Below, piece after piece: positions 21,555-32,510 of a DNA stretch of 64,000 bases (position 1 is its first letter; each line of letters begins with the position of its first letter). The translations under genes were made by a program, and so were the position numbers. Under the pieces are notes generated by a model, which saw nothing but the letters and a program-made list of their open reading frames with translations, made no database searches and had not been told where the DNA came from. The DNA lies in assembly GCF_022429565.1 (NCBI RefSeq), contig NZ_CP092487.1:1-64000 (forward strand). The letters are read 5' to 3'. The DNA comes from Lutibacter sp. A64 (lineage in GTDB: Bacteria > Bacteroidota > Bacteroidia > Flavobacteriales > Flavobacteriaceae).

Positions 21555-22388
21555 ATGTATAATTTATTAAAAGGTAAAAAAGGTATTATTTTCGGGGCGT
21601 TAGATTCAAAATCAATTGCTTGGAAAGTTGCGGAAAGAGCACATGAAGAAGGAGCAACATTTGTTTTAACAAATGCACCAGTTGCAATGCGCTTTGGAAC
21701 AATTTCAGAATTGGCTGAAAAAACAGGTTCTCAAGTAATACCAGCCGATGCAACATCTTTAGAAGATTTGGAAAACTTAGTTGAAAAATCTGTTGAAATT
21801 TTAGGTGGTAAAATTGATTTCGTATTGCACTCAATAGGTATGTCTGTTAATGTGCGTAAAGGAAATCATTATACAGAGCAAGATTATAATTATACAAAAA
21901 CAGGTTTTGATGTTTCTGCATTATCTTTTCATAGAGTTATGAGTGTATTGTATAAAAAAGATGCAATGAACGAGTGGGGAAGTATTGTAGCATTATCTTA
22001 TATGGCTGCACAACGTGTTTTTCCAGATTATAACGATATGGCAGATAATAAAGCTTATTTAGAATCTATTGCTCGTAGTTTTGGTTATTTCTTTGGACGC
22101 GATAAAAACGTAAGAGTAAATACAATTTCACAATCACCAACACCAACAACTGCTGGAAATGGTGTAAAAGGTTTTGATGGGTTTATTGCTTACGCAGAAA
22201 AAATGTCGCCTCTTGGAAATGCAACCGCATTAGAATGTGCAGATTATACAATCTCAATGTTTTCAGATTTAACTAAAAAAGTAACACTTCAAAATTTATA
22301 TCACGATGGTGGGTTCTCAAATATGGGAGTAAGTGATGCTATTATGGGTAATTTTATGGAAACTTTCGAGTCTGAAAAAGGAGAATAA
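21555..22388 (+). CDS. fabI: Enoyl-ACP reductase FabI
   Basis: FabI reduces trans-2-enoyl-ACP in the last step of each fatty-acid elongation round. The short-chain-dehydrogenase fold starts with KGIIFGALDSKSIAWKVAE, and the cofactor and catalytic region reads HSIGMS then SYMAAQRVFPDYNDMADNKAYLE. I set the start at 21555 (MYNLLKGKKG) because this is the family N-terminus and because the promoter covers the earlier ATG. A terminator follows. Confidence 0.95.
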   Translation: MYNLLKGKKGIIFGALDSKSIAWKVAERAHEEGATFVLTNAPVAMRFGTISELAEKTGSQVIPADATSLEDLENLVEKSVEILGGKIDFVLHSIGMSVNVRKGNHYTEQDYNYTKTGFDVSALSFHRVMSVLYKKDAMNEWGSIVALSYMAAQRVFPDYNDMADNKAYLESIARSFGYFFGRDKNVRVNTISQSPTPTTAGNGVKGFDGFIAYAEKMSPLGNATALECADYTISMFSDLTKKVTLQNLYHDGGFSNMGVSDAIMGNFMETFESEKGE

Positions 22389-22411
22389 AAATAAACGAAT
22401 ATAGATTTATT

Positions 22412-22447
22412 AAAAAAAGCGAAGATTTAAAAATTTTCGCTTTTTTT
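22412..22447 (+). terminator. Terminator after fabI
   Basis: The stem AAAAAGCGAA pairs with TTCGCTTTTT and runs into a seven-T tract. Confidence 0.85.
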
Positions 22448-22478
22448 ATGAAATAAAATCAGATATTTAAAGCTTTAG

Positions 22479-22511
22479 TTTGAATTAGCTATTTTAAAAT
22501 CTGTAAATTTG
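22479..22511 (+). promoter_or_regulatory. Probable promoter of the glycosyltransferase gene
   Basis: TTTG (22479-22482) and TAAATTTG (22504-22511) are separated by 21 bases, slightly wide for the Bacteroidota consensus, and lie 22 bases before the start codon. Confidence 0.5.
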
Positions 22512-22532
22512 AAATTCTAAAAAAAATAATTT

Positions 22533-23486
22533 GTGGAACTACAATTTTCTATAATTATACCTGTTTATAACCGTCCTCAAGAAATTGATGAATTGTTGCA
22601 GAGTTTAACCAAACAAACTTATCAAAAAAGTTTTGAAATTATTGTTGTTGAAGATGGTTCTAATTTAAAATCTGATGAAATTGTAAAGAAATATTCAGAT
22701 CAACTTAACTTAAACTATTTTTTTAAGCCAAATAGTGGAGCAGGAGCAAGTAGAAATTTTGGAATGCAAAAAGCAACCGGAAACTACTTTGTTATTTTTG
22801 ACTCCGATTGTATTATTCCTGCAAATTATTTAGTTGAAGTTGAAAAAGCTTTAACTAAAAATTATACCGATGCTTTTGGTGGAGCAGATGCAGCTCATGA
22901 ATCTTTTACAGCAATACAAAAAGCTATAAATTATAGTATGACTTCTTTTTTTACCACAGGAGGTATTCGTGGTAGTAAAAAAGCAGTTGATAAATTTCAG
23001 CCAAGAAGTTTTAATTTAGGAATTTCTAAAAATGCTTTTGAAACAACCAAGGGATTTAGTATGATGAAAATTGGTGAAGATATAGATTTAACCTTTAGAC
23101 TTTGGGAGCATAAATTTGAAACACAATTTATTGAAAATGCTTTTGTGTTTCATAAAAGAAGGGCAACATTTAAACAATTTTTTAAACAAACCTTTGCATT
23201 TGGAAAAGGAAGGCCTTTTTTAAATAGAAAATATCCTAAGACAGCAAAAATAACCTATTGGTTTCCTTCGGTATTTATTTTAGCATTTATTTTTTCAATG
23301 CTTTTATTGCTGTTTAACGTAAAAATAGTTGCACTGTTTTTTGGCATTTATTTTACAATACTATTTGTAGATTCTCTTTTGAAAAATAAAAACTTAGGAG
23401 TTGCTTTGTTGAGTATAATTACTACGTTAATACAATTTACTGGTTATGGTTTTGGATTTTTAAAAGGGTTGATTGTAACTGAGTAG
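22533..23486 (+). CDS. Family 2 glycosyltransferase with C-terminal membrane helices
   Basis: The enzyme transfers a sugar from a nucleotide donor, probably at the cytoplasmic face of the membrane. The GT-A domain begins SIIIPVYNRPQEIDELL, has the metal-binding DSDCI (near residue 90) and the acceptor-side GEDIDLTFRLW. Two hydrophobic helices close the protein (about residues 245-300). The start codon is GTG. The acceptor is unknown. It is monocistronic and convergent with clpC. Confidence 0.88.
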   Translation: MELQFSIIIPVYNRPQEIDELLQSLTKQTYQKSFEIIVVEDGSNLKSDEIVKKYSDQLNLNYFFKPNSGAGASRNFGMQKATGNYFVIFDSDCIIPANYLVEVEKALTKNYTDAFGGADAAHESFTAIQKAINYSMTSFFTTGGIRGSKKAVDKFQPRSFNLGISKNAFETTKGFSMMKIGEDIDLTFRLWEHKFETQFIENAFVFHKRRATFKQFFKQTFAFGKGRPFLNRKYPKTAKITYWFPSVFILAFIFSMLLLLFNVKIVALFFGIYFTILFVDSLLKNKNLGVALLSIITTLIQFTGYGFGFLKGLIVTE

Positions 23487-23510
23487 TTTGTTGTTAAATA
23501 GTTATTAGAT

Positions 23511-23548
23511 AAAAAAAATCCAGAAATTTTTACAAAATCTGGATTTTA
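23511..23548. terminator. Terminator between glycosyltransferase and clpC
   Basis: The stem AAAAATCCAGA pairs with TCTGGATTTT and can end transcription from either side. Confidence 0.85.
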
Positions 23549-23570
23549 ATAGTTTTAATAAAGTTGAAAA

Positions 23571-26111
23571 TTATTCTTCAATCTTTTTTGTGCCTTTGCT
23601 AATTTTAATAGTTAGTTCTGATGTTTCTTTGTTTAAATCCATAAAAATAGTATCGCCTTCATTTAGTTTAGAATTTACTATTTCTTCAGCTAAAGCATCT
23701 TCAATATATTTTTGAATAGCACGTTTTAAAGGTCTAGCTCCATATTGTTTGTCAAAACCTTTGTCTGCAATATAATCTTTGGCTTCATCGGTTAGTATTA
23801 ATTTATAACCTAAATCTTCAATACGGTTAACTAATTTTTTAAGTTCTATATCAATTATTGAGTGAATATCTTCACGTTCTAAAGCATTAAATACAATTAC
23901 ATCATCAATTCTATTTAAAAATTCAGGTGCAAAAGATTTTTTAAGCGCACTTTCTATTACTTTTTTAGCATTTTCATCTGCTTGTTGTTTTTTAGAAGCA
24001 GTTCCAAAGCCAACACCAGTTCCAAAGTCTTTTAACTGACGAGAACCAATATTAGAAGTCATTATAATAATAGTATTTCTAAAGTCAACTTTTCTTCCAA
24101 GGCTATCTGTAATATGTCCATCGTCTAAAATTTGTAATAACATATTAAAAACATCTGGATGTGCTTTTTCAATTTCATCTAATAGAACAACAGCGTATGG
24201 TTTGCGTCTTATTTTTTCAGTTAGTTGCCCACCTTCTTCATACCCAACATATCCAGGAGGTGCACCAATTAAACGAGAAATTGCAAATTTTTCCATATAC
24301 TCGCTCATATCAATTCTTACTAAGGCCTCTTCATTGTCGAAGAGCTCAGTTGCCAATACTTTAGCTAACTGTGTTTTACCTACACCTGTTTGACCTAAAA
24401 ATATAAATGAACCGATTGGTTTGTTTGGGTCTTTTAGTCCAACTCTGTTACGTTGAATTGCTTTTACCACTTTAGAAACAGCTTCGTCTTGACCAATAAC
24501 TTTTCCTTTAATTAAGTTAGGAAGGTCGTGTAATCTGTGGCTTTCTGCTTCGGCAACTCTATTTACAGGAATTCCAGTCATCATAGAAACTACTTCAGCA
24601 ACATTATCTTCAGTAACAATTTCACGATTTAATTTAGAGGTTTCTTCCCATTTTTTTTGTTCTTCTTGTAATAGACTTTCAACACGTTTTTCATCATCTC
24701 TTAGTCTTGCTGCTTCTTCATATTTTTGACCGTTAACAGCTTTGGTTTTATCAACTTTAATAGTTTCTAGTTCTTTTTCAAGTTGCAATACTTCTTTTGG
24801 AACTACAATATTTGTAATATGAATACGTGATCCGGCTTCATCCATAGCATCAATAGCTTTATCTGGAAGGAAACGATCGGTCATGTATCTATTTGTTAAT
24901 TTTACACAAGCTTCAATAGCATCAGAAGTAAAATCTACGTTGTGATGGTCTTCGTATTTATCTTTAATATTATTTAATATTTGAATGGTTTCTTCAATAG
25001 ATGTTGGTTCTATTATTACTTTTTGAAATCTTCTTTCTAAAGCTCCATCTTTTTCAATATTTGTTCTAAATTCATCTAAAGTAGTTGCTCCAATACATTG
25101 TATTTCTCCACGTGCCAATGCTGGTTTTAACATGTTTGAAGCGTCTAAAGAACCGGTAGCTCCACCTGCACCAACTATGGTATGAATTTCATCAATAAAT
25201 AAAATAATATCTTCATTTTTTTCTAATTCATTCATTAAAGCTTTCATACGTTCTTCAAACTGACCTCTATATTTTGTGCCAGCAACTAAACTAGCTAAGT
25301 CTAAAGATATAATACGTTTGTTAAATAAAATACGAGAAACTTTGCGTTGAATAATACGTAAAGCCAAACCTTCTGCAATGGCAGATTTACCAACTCCAGG
25401 TTCACCAATTAACATTGGGTTATTCTTTTTTCTACGGCTTAAAATTTGAGAGACACGCTCTATTTCTTTTTTTCTACCAACTACAGGGTCTAAGTTTCCT
25501 TCTTCAGCTAAACGAGTTAAATCACGTCCAAAATTATCTAAAACAGGTGTTTTAGACTTCTTTTGAGGAGTTTGTTCACCTTTAGGATGTTCAAAAGGAT
25601 TTGATCTAGAAGATTCAAAATCATCATCCGATTTGTTTTCGGCTTTAGGTAGCTCTATTTCGTCATTAACAAATAGTTGCTTATAAACCGTTTTTACATC
25701 TTCGTATGTAGCATCAAAATTGTTTAATAATTTTGTTGTAGGATCGTTTTCATTACGTAAAATACAAAGTAGTAAATGTGCGGTATTTACAGATTCACTT
25801 TGGTATAGTTTAGCTTCTAAAAAGGTTGTTTTTAACGCCTTTTCAGCTTGTCTAGTTAGGCGTAAGCTTTTCTTTTCAATAGAAGGATTTTCTAATATTA
25901 AATTTTTAGGGCTTAAGCCTTCGATTTTTTTACGTAAATGATCTAAATTTATAGCTAATGAGTTTAAAATATCTATTGCCTTTCCAGTTCCTTTACGAAT
26001 TAGACCTAACATTAAATGCTCGGTTCCAATAAAATCATGACCCAAGCGTAGTGCCTCTTCTTTGCTGTATGCAATTACATCTTTAACTTTTGGTGAAAAA
26101 TTATCGTCCAT
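23571..26111 (-). CDS. clpC: ATP-dependent Clp protease ATP-binding subunit ClpC
   Basis: ClpC unfolds substrate proteins and feeds them to ClpP. Two Clp-N repeats cover about residues 1-145. AAA module 1 has Walker [10 protein letters not shown] and Walker [11 protein letters not shown], a UVR motif lies in the middle domain ([16 protein letters not shown]), and AAA module 2 has GQTGVGKTQ and [10 protein letters not shown]. Length (846) is as expected. It is monocistronic. Confidence 0.97.
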   Translation of the reverse strand: MDDNFSPKVKDVIAYSKEEALRLGHDFIGTEHLMLGLIRKGTGKAIDILNSLAINLDHLRKKIEGLSPKNLILENPSIEKKSLRLTRQAEKALKTTFLEAKLYQSESVNTAHLLLCILRNENDPTTKLLNNFDATYEDVKTVYKQLFVNDEIELPKAENKSDDDFESSRSNPFEHPKGEQTPQKKSKTPVLDNFGRDLTRLAEEGNLDPVVGRKKEIERVSQILSRRKKNNPMLIGEPGVGKSAIAEGLALRIIQRKVSRILFNKRIISLDLASLVAGTKYRGQFEERMKALMNELEKNEDIILFIDEIHTIVGAGGATGSLDASNMLKPALARGEIQCIGATTLDEFRTNIEKDGALERRFQKVIIEPTSIEETIQILNNIKDKYEDHHNVDFTSDAIEACVKLTNRYMTDRFLPDKAIDAMDEAGSRIHITNIVVPKEVLQLEKELETIKVDKTKAVNGQKYEEAARLRDDEKRVESLLQEEQKKWEETSKLNREIVTEDNVAEVVSMMTGIPVNRVAEAESHRLHDLPNLIKGKVIGQDEAVSKVVKAIQRNRVGLKDPNKPIGSFIFLGQTGVGKTQLAKVLATELFDNEEALVRIDMSEYMEKFAISRLIGAPPGYVGYEEGGQLTEKIRRKPYAVVLLDEIEKAHPDVFNMLLQILDDGHITDSLGRKVDFRNTIIIMTSNIGSRQLKDFGTGVGFGTASKKQQADENAKKVIESALKKSFAPEFLNRIDDVIVFNALEREDIHSIIDIELKKLVNRIEDLGYKLILTDEAKDYIADKGFDKQYGARPLKRAIQKYIEDALAEEIVNSKLNEGDTIFMDLNKETSELTIKISKGTKKIEE

Positions 26112-26233
26112 TATATTGTGTTTATATTGTAAAATTAACTGATTTTTTTCTTTTTATAGCGCAAAAACAGCACCACTTTTTAAATATTTATAAAGTATGT
26201 AGTTTTTATGGTCTTTATTTATTTGTTTATCAG

Positions 26234-26262
26234 TTGTTTAAGTGTTGTTTTTGTTAACTTTG
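26234..26262 (+). promoter_or_regulatory. Promoter of gyrA (TTG-N18-TAACTTTG)
   Basis: TTG (26234-26236) and TAACTTTG (26255-26262) match the Bacteroidota consensus. About 100 bases of untranslated leader would follow. Confidence 0.7.
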
Positions 26263-26368
26263 TATTGTTGATAAAAAATCAAAAAACAACCTGACAATTT
26301 GGGTGTTAAAAAATGAAATATCGTATATTGCTTTGTTAAAAAAATACACTAAAATAAATTAAAAACAC

Positions 26369-28882
26369 ATGGCAGAAGGAGAAAAACTGATACCTATTAA
26401 TATAGAAGATGAAATGAAATCTGCGTACATTGATTATTCAATGTCAGTGATTGTTTCAAGAGCATTACCAGATGTGCGAGATGGTTTAAAACCAGTACAT
26501 AGAAGGGTTCTTTATGGAATGCATGAATTAGGTATTAAAGCTACAGGTTCATATAAAAAATCAGCAAGAGTTGTTGGGGAAGTACTTGGTAAGTACCACC
26601 CACATGGTGATACTTCGGTATACGATTCTATGGTGCGTATGGCTCAAGATTGGAGCGTGCGTTATATGATGGTAGATGGTCAAGGTAACTTTGGATCTGT
26701 TGATGGTGATAGCCCAGCAGCAATGCGTTATACTGAGGTGCGTATGCAAAAAATATCTGAAGAAATGCTTTCAGATATAGAAAAAGACACTGTAGATCAT
26801 AAATTAAATTTTGATGATACTTTAAACGAACCAACAGTTTTACCAACTAGAATTCCAAATTTATTGGTAAACGGAGCTTCTGGTATCGCAGTAGGTATGG
26901 CTACAAATATGGCGCCTCATAATTTAACCGAAGTAATAAACGGAACTTTAGCATATATAGATAATCGAGAAATTGAGGTTTCAGAATTAATGCAATATAT
27001 TAAGGCTCCAGATTTTCCTACCGGAGGTATTATTTATGGTTATGAAGGCGTAAAAGAAGCCTTTGAGACTGGAAGAGGACGAATTGTAATACGTGCTAAA
27101 GCTTCTATTGAAGAAGTAAAAGGTAGAGAATGTATTATAGTTACTGAAATTCCATACCAAGTTAACAAAGCAGATATGATTAAAAAAACTGCAGACTTAG
27201 TTAACGAGAAAAAATTAGAAGGTATTGCTAATATTAGAGACGAATCCGATAGAAATGGAATGCGTATTGTTTATGTATTAAAACGAGATGCAATTCCTAA
27301 TATTGTATTAAATAAACTATATAAATATACTGCGTTACAAACTTCTTTTAGTGTTAATAATATTGCATTAGTAAATGGACGCCCAGAACAACTAAACCTA
27401 AAACAACTAATACATTATTTTGTTGAACATAGACATGAAGTAATTGTTAGAAGAACCGAATTTGAGCTTAAAAAAGCAGAGGCTAGAGCACATATTTTAG
27501 AAGGTTTAATTATTGCAAGTGATAATATAGATGAAGTAATTAAAATAATTAGAGCATCTAATAATGCTGATGAAGCTAGAGAAAGTTTAATGACACGTTT
27601 TGAGCTTACAGAAATTCAAGCAAAAGCAATTGTAGAAATGCGTTTGCGTCAATTAACTGGACTAGAGCAAGATAAATTACGTGCAGAATATGATGAAATT
27701 ATTAAAACTATTGAAGATTTAAAAGATATTTTATCAAATGAAATTAGACGTTACAGTATTATTAAAGAAGAATTAGAAGCTATTAGAGATAAATATGGTG
27801 ATGATCGTAGATCTATAATAGAATATGCTGGAGGAGATTTATCTATTGAAGATATGATTCCTAACTCTAAAGTAATTGTAACAATTTCTCACGCAGGTTA
27901 TGTAAAACGTACAAACTTAGACGAATATAAAGTTCAAAATAGAGGAGGACGTGGTCAAAAAGGAGTAGCTACTAGAAATGAAGATTTCTTAGAGCATTTA
28001 TTTTTGGGTACCAACCACCAATACATGTTATTCTTTACTCAAAAAGGAAAAGTATTTTGGATGCGTGTTTACGAAATTCCTGAAGGAAGTAAAACTTCAA
28101 AAGGTAGAGCACTTGTTAATTTAATAAATTTAGAACAAGACGATAAAGTAAAAGCATTCTTGGTTACAGAAGATTTAAAGAATGAAGAATATGTTAATAA
28201 TCATTATGTGATTATGGCAACCAAAAAAGGTCAAGTTAAAAAAACTTCATTAGAACAATATTCAAGACCAAGAACAAATGGAATTAATGCTATTACAATT
28301 AAAGACGATGATGAATTGTTAGAAGCAAAATTAACCAATGGAGATAGCCAAGTAATGATGGCTTTAAAATCTGGTAAATCTATTCGTTTTGAAGAAAGTA
28401 AAACCAGACCAATGGGAAGAAATGCTTCCGGGGTTCGCGGTATAAGACTAGCAGATGAACAAGATGAAGTTGTTGGAATGGTTGCTGTTAACGATTTAGA
28501 AAGTAATATTCTTGTAGTTTCAGAAAACGGTTATGGTAAACGTTCTAGCCTAGAAGATTATAGAATAACAAACCGTGGAGGTAAAGGAGTTAAAACTATA
28601 AATGTAACAGAGAAAACAGGAGGTTTAGTTGCAATTAAAAATGTAACCGACGAAGATGATTTAATGATTATTAATAAATCGGGTATTACAATTAGATTGG
28701 CTGTTGCAGATTTACGTGTTATGGGACGTGCTACGCAGGGTGTTAAATTAATAAATATTAAAGATAACGACTCAATTGCTGCAGTTGCAAAGGTAGTACA
28801 TGAAGAAGAAGTTGATGTTAATGAAGAGGAAAATGGCACGGAAATTGAAAACAATAATGATGAGATTACAAATAAAGAATAA
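26369..28882 (+). CDS. gyrA: DNA gyrase subunit A
   Basis: GyrA cuts and rejoins DNA to introduce negative supercoils. The quinolone-resistance region reads [20 protein letters not shown], with serine at the usual codon-83 position replaced by threonine-serine (DTSVY). The catalytic tyrosine is in AMRYTEVRM near residue 123. The C-terminal beta-pinwheel carries the GyrA box region [10 protein letters not shown] near residue 530. Length is 837. It is followed by a TPR protein gene in the same direction. Confidence 0.98.
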   Translation: MAEGEKLIPINIEDEMKSAYIDYSMSVIVSRALPDVRDGLKPVHRRVLYGMHELGIKATGSYKKSARVVGEVLGKYHPHGDTSVYDSMVRMAQDWSVRYMMVDGQGNFGSVDGDSPAAMRYTEVRMQKISEEMLSDIEKDTVDHKLNFDDTLNEPTVLPTRIPNLLVNGASGIAVGMATNMAPHNLTEVINGTLAYIDNREIEVSELMQYIKAPDFPTGGIIYGYEGVKEAFETGRGRIVIRAKASIEEVKGRECIIVTEIPYQVNKADMIKKTADLVNEKKLEGIANIRDESDRNGMRIVYVLKRDAIPNIVLNKLYKYTALQTSFSVNNIALVNGRPEQLNLKQLIHYFVEHRHEVIVRRTEFELKKAEARAHILEGLIIASDNIDEVIKIIRASNNADEARESLMTRFELTEIQAKAIVEMRLRQLTGLEQDKLRAEYDEIIKTIEDLKDILSNEIRRYSIIKEELEAIRDKYGDDRRSIIEYAGGDLSIEDMIPNSKVIVTISHAGYVKRTNLDEYKVQNRGGRGQKGVATRNEDFLEHLFLGTNHQYMLFFTQKGKVFWMRVYEIPEGSKTSKGRALVNLINLEQDDKVKAFLVTEDLKNEEYVNNHYVIMATKKGQVKKTSLEQYSRPRTNGINAITIKDDDELLEAKLTNGDSQVMMALKSGKSIRFEESKTRPMGRNASGVRGIRLADEQDEVVGMVAVNDLESNILVVSENGYGKRSSLEDYRITNRGGKGVKTINVTEKTGGLVAIKNVTDEDDLMIINKSGITIRLAVADLRVMGRATQGVKLINIKDNDSIAAVAKVVHEEEVDVNEEENGTEIENNNDEITNKE

Positions 28883-28902
28883 TTAAGAATAAATCAATTA
28901 CA

Positions 28903-30177
28903 ATGAAAAAACAATTAATATTTCTGTCTGCTTTTTTAATTAGTATGACAGTATTTGGGCAAAAAAATGAATTAAAAACAGCCGAAAAAGCTATAAAGAA
29001 TAGCGATTTTTCATCTGCAATGGCAGCAATTAATCAAGCAGAGAGTTTAATTGGTAGTGCAGATCAGAAACTAAAAGCTAAATACTATTATTTAAAAGGT
29101 ATGGCTTTATATCAAGCAGGAGCTAATTCTAATGTTGAAGAAGTAGGTGATGCTTTTAATGAATTGTTAACGTACGAACAAGAGTCTAATAAGTTTAAGT
29201 ATTCTAATGAAATAAAAGAATTAATTAACACTTTAGTTCAAAATACAGCAGCAAATGCTTCTAAAAGTTATGAAACTGCTGTTCAAAGTAAATTACCAGA
29301 AGACTATGTAAAAGCAGCTGATGGATTTTCACAAGTATATGCTTTAAGTCCTACAGATACTACTTTTTTAGATAATGCAGCGCTGGTTTATTTTATGGGG
29401 CAAGATTATGAAAAATCTAAAGAAGCTTATCAAAAATTATTAGATTTAAATTACACGGGTATATCAACCGTTTTTATTGCTAATAATAAAGAAAATGGAG
29501 AAGAAGTTGTATATCCAAGTAAAAAAGCAATGGATTTACAAGTTAAATTAGGGATGGCTGAAAACCCAAGAGAAGAGATTAAAGAGTCTAGACGTGAAAT
29601 GATATTTAAAAACTTAGCACAAAATTATGCTATGTTAGAAGATTCAGAAAAAGCGTTGGAAATTATTGCTGCAGGTAGAGAAGAATTTCCTACTAGTTAT
29701 TCATTATTAATTGATGAAGCTAATATGTACTATAAAGCAGGAGATAATGATAAGTTTAAAGAAAAATTAGAAGAAGCTATTAGCTTAAATCCTACAGAAC
29801 CTACTTTATATTATAACGTTGGGGTAATGAATATGAGCCAAGGTAATTTAGATGAAGCTATAAAATCTTTTGAAAAAGCAGTAGAATTAAAACCAGATTA
29901 TGGAGATGCTTATAATAATATAGGAGCTGCAATTATAGAAAAAGCAACACCAATAATTGATGAGATGAATAAAAGTTTATCTGATTTTGATAAATATGAT
30001 AGTTTGCAAAAACAACAATTTGAAATTTATAAAGAAGCACTTCCTTATTATGAGAAAGCTTATGAGATAAATTCAGAGAGTTTAAGTGTTATCCAAACTT
30101 TAATGGGATTATACGAAAACCTTGAAATGACAGATAAATTAAATGAAATTAAGGCAGTTTACGAAAAATTAAACTAG
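28903..30177 (+). CDS. Exported tetratricopeptide-repeat protein
   Basis: A signal peptide (MKKQLIFLSAFLISMTVFGQ) is followed by at least five TPR units, the clearest being LYYNVGVMNMSQGNLDEAIKSFEKA near residue 305. Such proteins act as periplasmic scaffolds; no enzyme motif is present. It lies 20 bases after gyrA and is probably its operon partner. Length is 424. Confidence 0.85.
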   Translation: MKKQLIFLSAFLISMTVFGQKNELKTAEKAIKNSDFSSAMAAINQAESLIGSADQKLKAKYYYLKGMALYQAGANSNVEEVGDAFNELLTYEQESNKFKYSNEIKELINTLVQNTAANASKSYETAVQSKLPEDYVKAADGFSQVYALSPTDTTFLDNAALVYFMGQDYEKSKEAYQKLLDLNYTGISTVFIANNKENGEEVVYPSKKAMDLQVKLGMAENPREEIKESRREMIFKNLAQNYAMLEDSEKALEIIAAGREEFPTSYSLLIDEANMYYKAGDNDKFKEKLEEAISLNPTEPTLYYNVGVMNMSQGNLDEAIKSFEKAVELKPDYGDAYNNIGAAIIEKATPIIDEMNKSLSDFDKYDSLQKQQFEIYKEALPYYEKAYEINSESLSVIQTLMGLYENLEMTDKLNEIKAVYEKLN

Positions 30178-30193
30178 AATTAAGTTTATAGCA

Positions 30194-30229
30194 TAAAAAA
30201 AGCCTCTCGAATTTGAGAGGCTTTTTTTT
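30194..30229. terminator. Terminator after the TPR gene
   Basis: The stem AAAAAGCCTCTC pairs with GAGAGGCTTTTT. It serves the TPR gene and overlaps the end of the convergent NlpC/P60 gene. Confidence 0.9.
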
Positions 30230-30998
30230 ATATAATTTTTTTAATAACTCGAAGTTTATGAGTATGCTTTTGCAGTTCAAGATTAAATATTCCACTATGG
30301 TCTAGCATATCTACTCTAACTTTACCGTGTGCATGTATAATATAATTGTCTTTCATTATTATACCTACATGGGTAATTATTCCTTCACTATCATCAAAAA
30401 AAGCTAAATCGCCTGGTTCACTTTCTTCAATAAAACTAAGTACTTCACCTTGTGTTGCTTGTTGCGAAGCATCTCTTAATAATTTATAACCACATAGTTT
30501 ATAAACCATTTGAGTAAAACCAGAAGAATCTATGCCAAAAGGTGTTTTTCCTCCCCATAAATAAGGCGTATTTAAAAATTTATAGGCAATATCTATAACT
30601 GAATTTTTAGGAGATTGGGAATCTAAAATAGCACCTTCATAATAAAATTGGGTATTATTAACTAGAATATTTTTTGAGTCGTAAAAAGGTAAATTAGAGC
30701 CTAGGCATACGGTTGCAAAATTGTTGTTATTATCAGTAGCAAAATCAATTAAATCAGCAGCTAAAGTAATAGCAGAAGTGTCTAGTGTTTTATATGTTTC
30801 TTCAGAAATTTCTTCGTACTGTTTGTTGTTTATCCAGCCTTCATAATTGTCGAAAGCAATTCTTATTTTGCTCCAATTTTTTCTAGATTCTAGTACTTTA
30901 AAATGTTCACCAAATAATAGTTGAGAAACCATTTCAGAAATGTTGTTAGGTTCAATTCTAACAGGGATAATACTTAAATTACAAATACCGTATTGCAT
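30228..30998 (-). CDS. NlpC/P60-type cell-wall hydrolase with Ser in place of the catalytic Cys
   Basis: The protein has SH3-like domains in the first 130 residues (KVLESRKNWSKIRIAFDNYEGWI) and a C40 peptidase domain from about 155. The family motif GIDCSGF reads GIDSSGF here, so the nucleophile cysteine is a serine (codons TCT TCT). The histidine (ITHVGIIM) and the third polar residue (IIHAHG) are kept. It may be inactive or use serine. No signal peptide is evident. It is followed by the NlpC-distal terminator and preceded by the thiolase gene. Confidence 0.8.
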   Translation of the reverse strand: MQYGICNLSIIPVRIEPNNISEMVSQLLFGEHFKVLESRKNWSKIRIAFDNYEGWINNKQYEEISEETYKTLDTSAITLAADLIDFATDNNNNFATVCLGSNLPFYDSKNILVNNTQFYYEGAILDSQSPKNSVIDIAYKFLNTPYLWGGKTPFGIDSSGFTQMVYKLCGYKLLRDASQQATQGEVLSFIEESEPGDLAFFDDSEGIITHVGIIMKDNYIIHAHGKVRVDMLDHSGIFNLELQKHTHKLRVIKKII

Positions 30999-31006
30999 AA
31001 ATATAA

Positions 31007-32182
31007 TTACATTCTTTCAATTACTATTGCACTTGCACCGCCACCTCCATTGCAGATACCGGCAGCACCAATTTTTGCGTTTTTTTGTTCTAATATTGAG
31101 GTTAAAGCAATTACAATTCTAGCCCCAGACATTCCTAACGGGTGGCCTAAAGAAACTGCACCACCATTAATATTAACTTTATTGGCGTCTAAACCAAGTA
31201 ATTTTATGTTAGCTAAACCTACAATAGAAAAAGCTTCGTTTAGTTCAAAATAATCAACATTATTTAGAGATATTTCAGCTTTAGCTAATGCTTTAGGAAT
31301 TGCTTTTGCAGGTGCTGTTGTAAACCATTTAGGCTCGTTTGCAGCATCTGCATACCCTTTAATTTTAGCTATTGGTTTTAAATTTAGTTCTATAGCTTTC
31401 TCTAAACTCATAATAACCAATGCTGCGGCTCCATCATTTAGAGTAGATGCATTTGCAGCTGTTACAGTACCATCTTTATTAAAAACAGGTCTTAATGTTG
31501 GTACTTTATCTTTATTAATATTTTTATATTCTTCATCTTCAGAAAAAATAATTGGATTGCCTTTTCTTTGTGGAATTTCAACAGGAATAATTTCATTTTT
31601 AAAGTTACCGTTTTCCCAAGCTTTGGCAGATTTATTATAGGATGCTATAGCAAAATTATCTTGATCTTCTCTAGTAAAATTATATTCTGAAGCACATAAA
31701 TCACCACAAGTACCCATATGTTTTTGGTTGTAAACATCGGTTAAACCATCTAATAAAAGACCATCAACTGCATTTATATTACCTAATTTTGTGGCTTTTC
31801 TTCCAGAAATATAATGAGGAATGCTACTCATATTTTCCATACCACCAGCAATTATAATTTCGGCATCACCAGCTTTTATTGCTTGTGTTGCTAGCATAAT
31901 AGACTTCATTCCAGAAGCGCAAACCTTATTTATAGTTGTGCAAGGAACTGTATTTGGAATACCTGCAAAAATTGCGGCTTGTCTTGCAGGAGCTTGACCG
32001 AGACCTGCAGAAATAACATTTCCCATATAAACTTCATCAATTAAAGTTGGGTCTAAGTTTATTTTATTTAAAGCGCCTTTTATTGCAATTGCACCCAATT
32101 TTGGTGCAGAAATTGAGGCTAAACTACCTAAAAAACTACCAATAGGAGTGCGTGCTACAGAAACAATTACAACTTCTTTCAT
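31007..32182 (-). CDS. Acetyl-CoA C-acyltransferase (thiolase)
   Basis: Thiolases form or cleave acetoacetyl-CoA and longer 3-ketoacyl-CoA. The acyl-binding cysteine is in KVCASGMKSIM near residue 88. The catalytic histidine lies in GGAVSLGHPLGMSGAR and the second cysteine in AAGICNGGGGAS. Length (391) is standard. It lies eight bases upstream of the NlpC/P60 gene on the same strand. Direction (degradative or biosynthetic) cannot be told. Confidence 0.95.
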   Translation of the reverse strand: MKEVVIVSVARTPIGSFLGSLASISAPKLGAIAIKGALNKINLDPTLIDEVYMGNVISAGLGQAPARQAAIFAGIPNTVPCTTINKVCASGMKSIMLATQAIKAGDAEIIIAGGMENMSSIPHYISGRKATKLGNINAVDGLLLDGLTDVYNQKHMGTCGDLCASEYNFTREDQDNFAIASYNKSAKAWENGNFKNEIIPVEIPQRKGNPIIFSEDEEYKNINKDKVPTLRPVFNKDGTVTAANASTLNDGAAALVIMSLEKAIELNLKPIAKIKGYADAANEPKWFTTAPAKAIPKALAKAEISLNNVDYFELNEAFSIVGLANIKLLGLDANKVNINGGAVSLGHPLGMSGARIVIALTSILEQKNAKIGAAGICNGGGGASAIVIERM

Positions 32183-32510
32183 AAGTCTATATTTTTATAT
32201 GGTCAAACTTTAATTTAGCTCTGGTACCTAGTAACATAGCTATTTTTTACCGTATTTAGTTAAAATAGAAATGTTAAGTTTATAGTATTTAATTTGTTAT
32301 ATAATTAATATGCATTCAATAAAATTAATAATTGCGAATTTAATGAAAATTAAGTAATCTTTCGATTTTTAACATAGAGTTTAATTTTGAAAATTAATCG
32401 TAATTTACAATCAATGGTTAGCTTTAATAGAAAAAAACTTAGAAAATAAAAATATTTGCAAATGTTATTATAATAATAATTGTTATTTTTGAAATGAAAA
32501 CGGATACTTC
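32183..32510. other. AT-rich divergent promoter region
   Basis: This stretch separates the divergent thiolase and 7TM-HD genes. A TATTTTTG element at 32484-32491 is a candidate -7 element for the 7TM-HD gene. I see no RNA gene or repeat in the rest. Confidence 0.4.
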
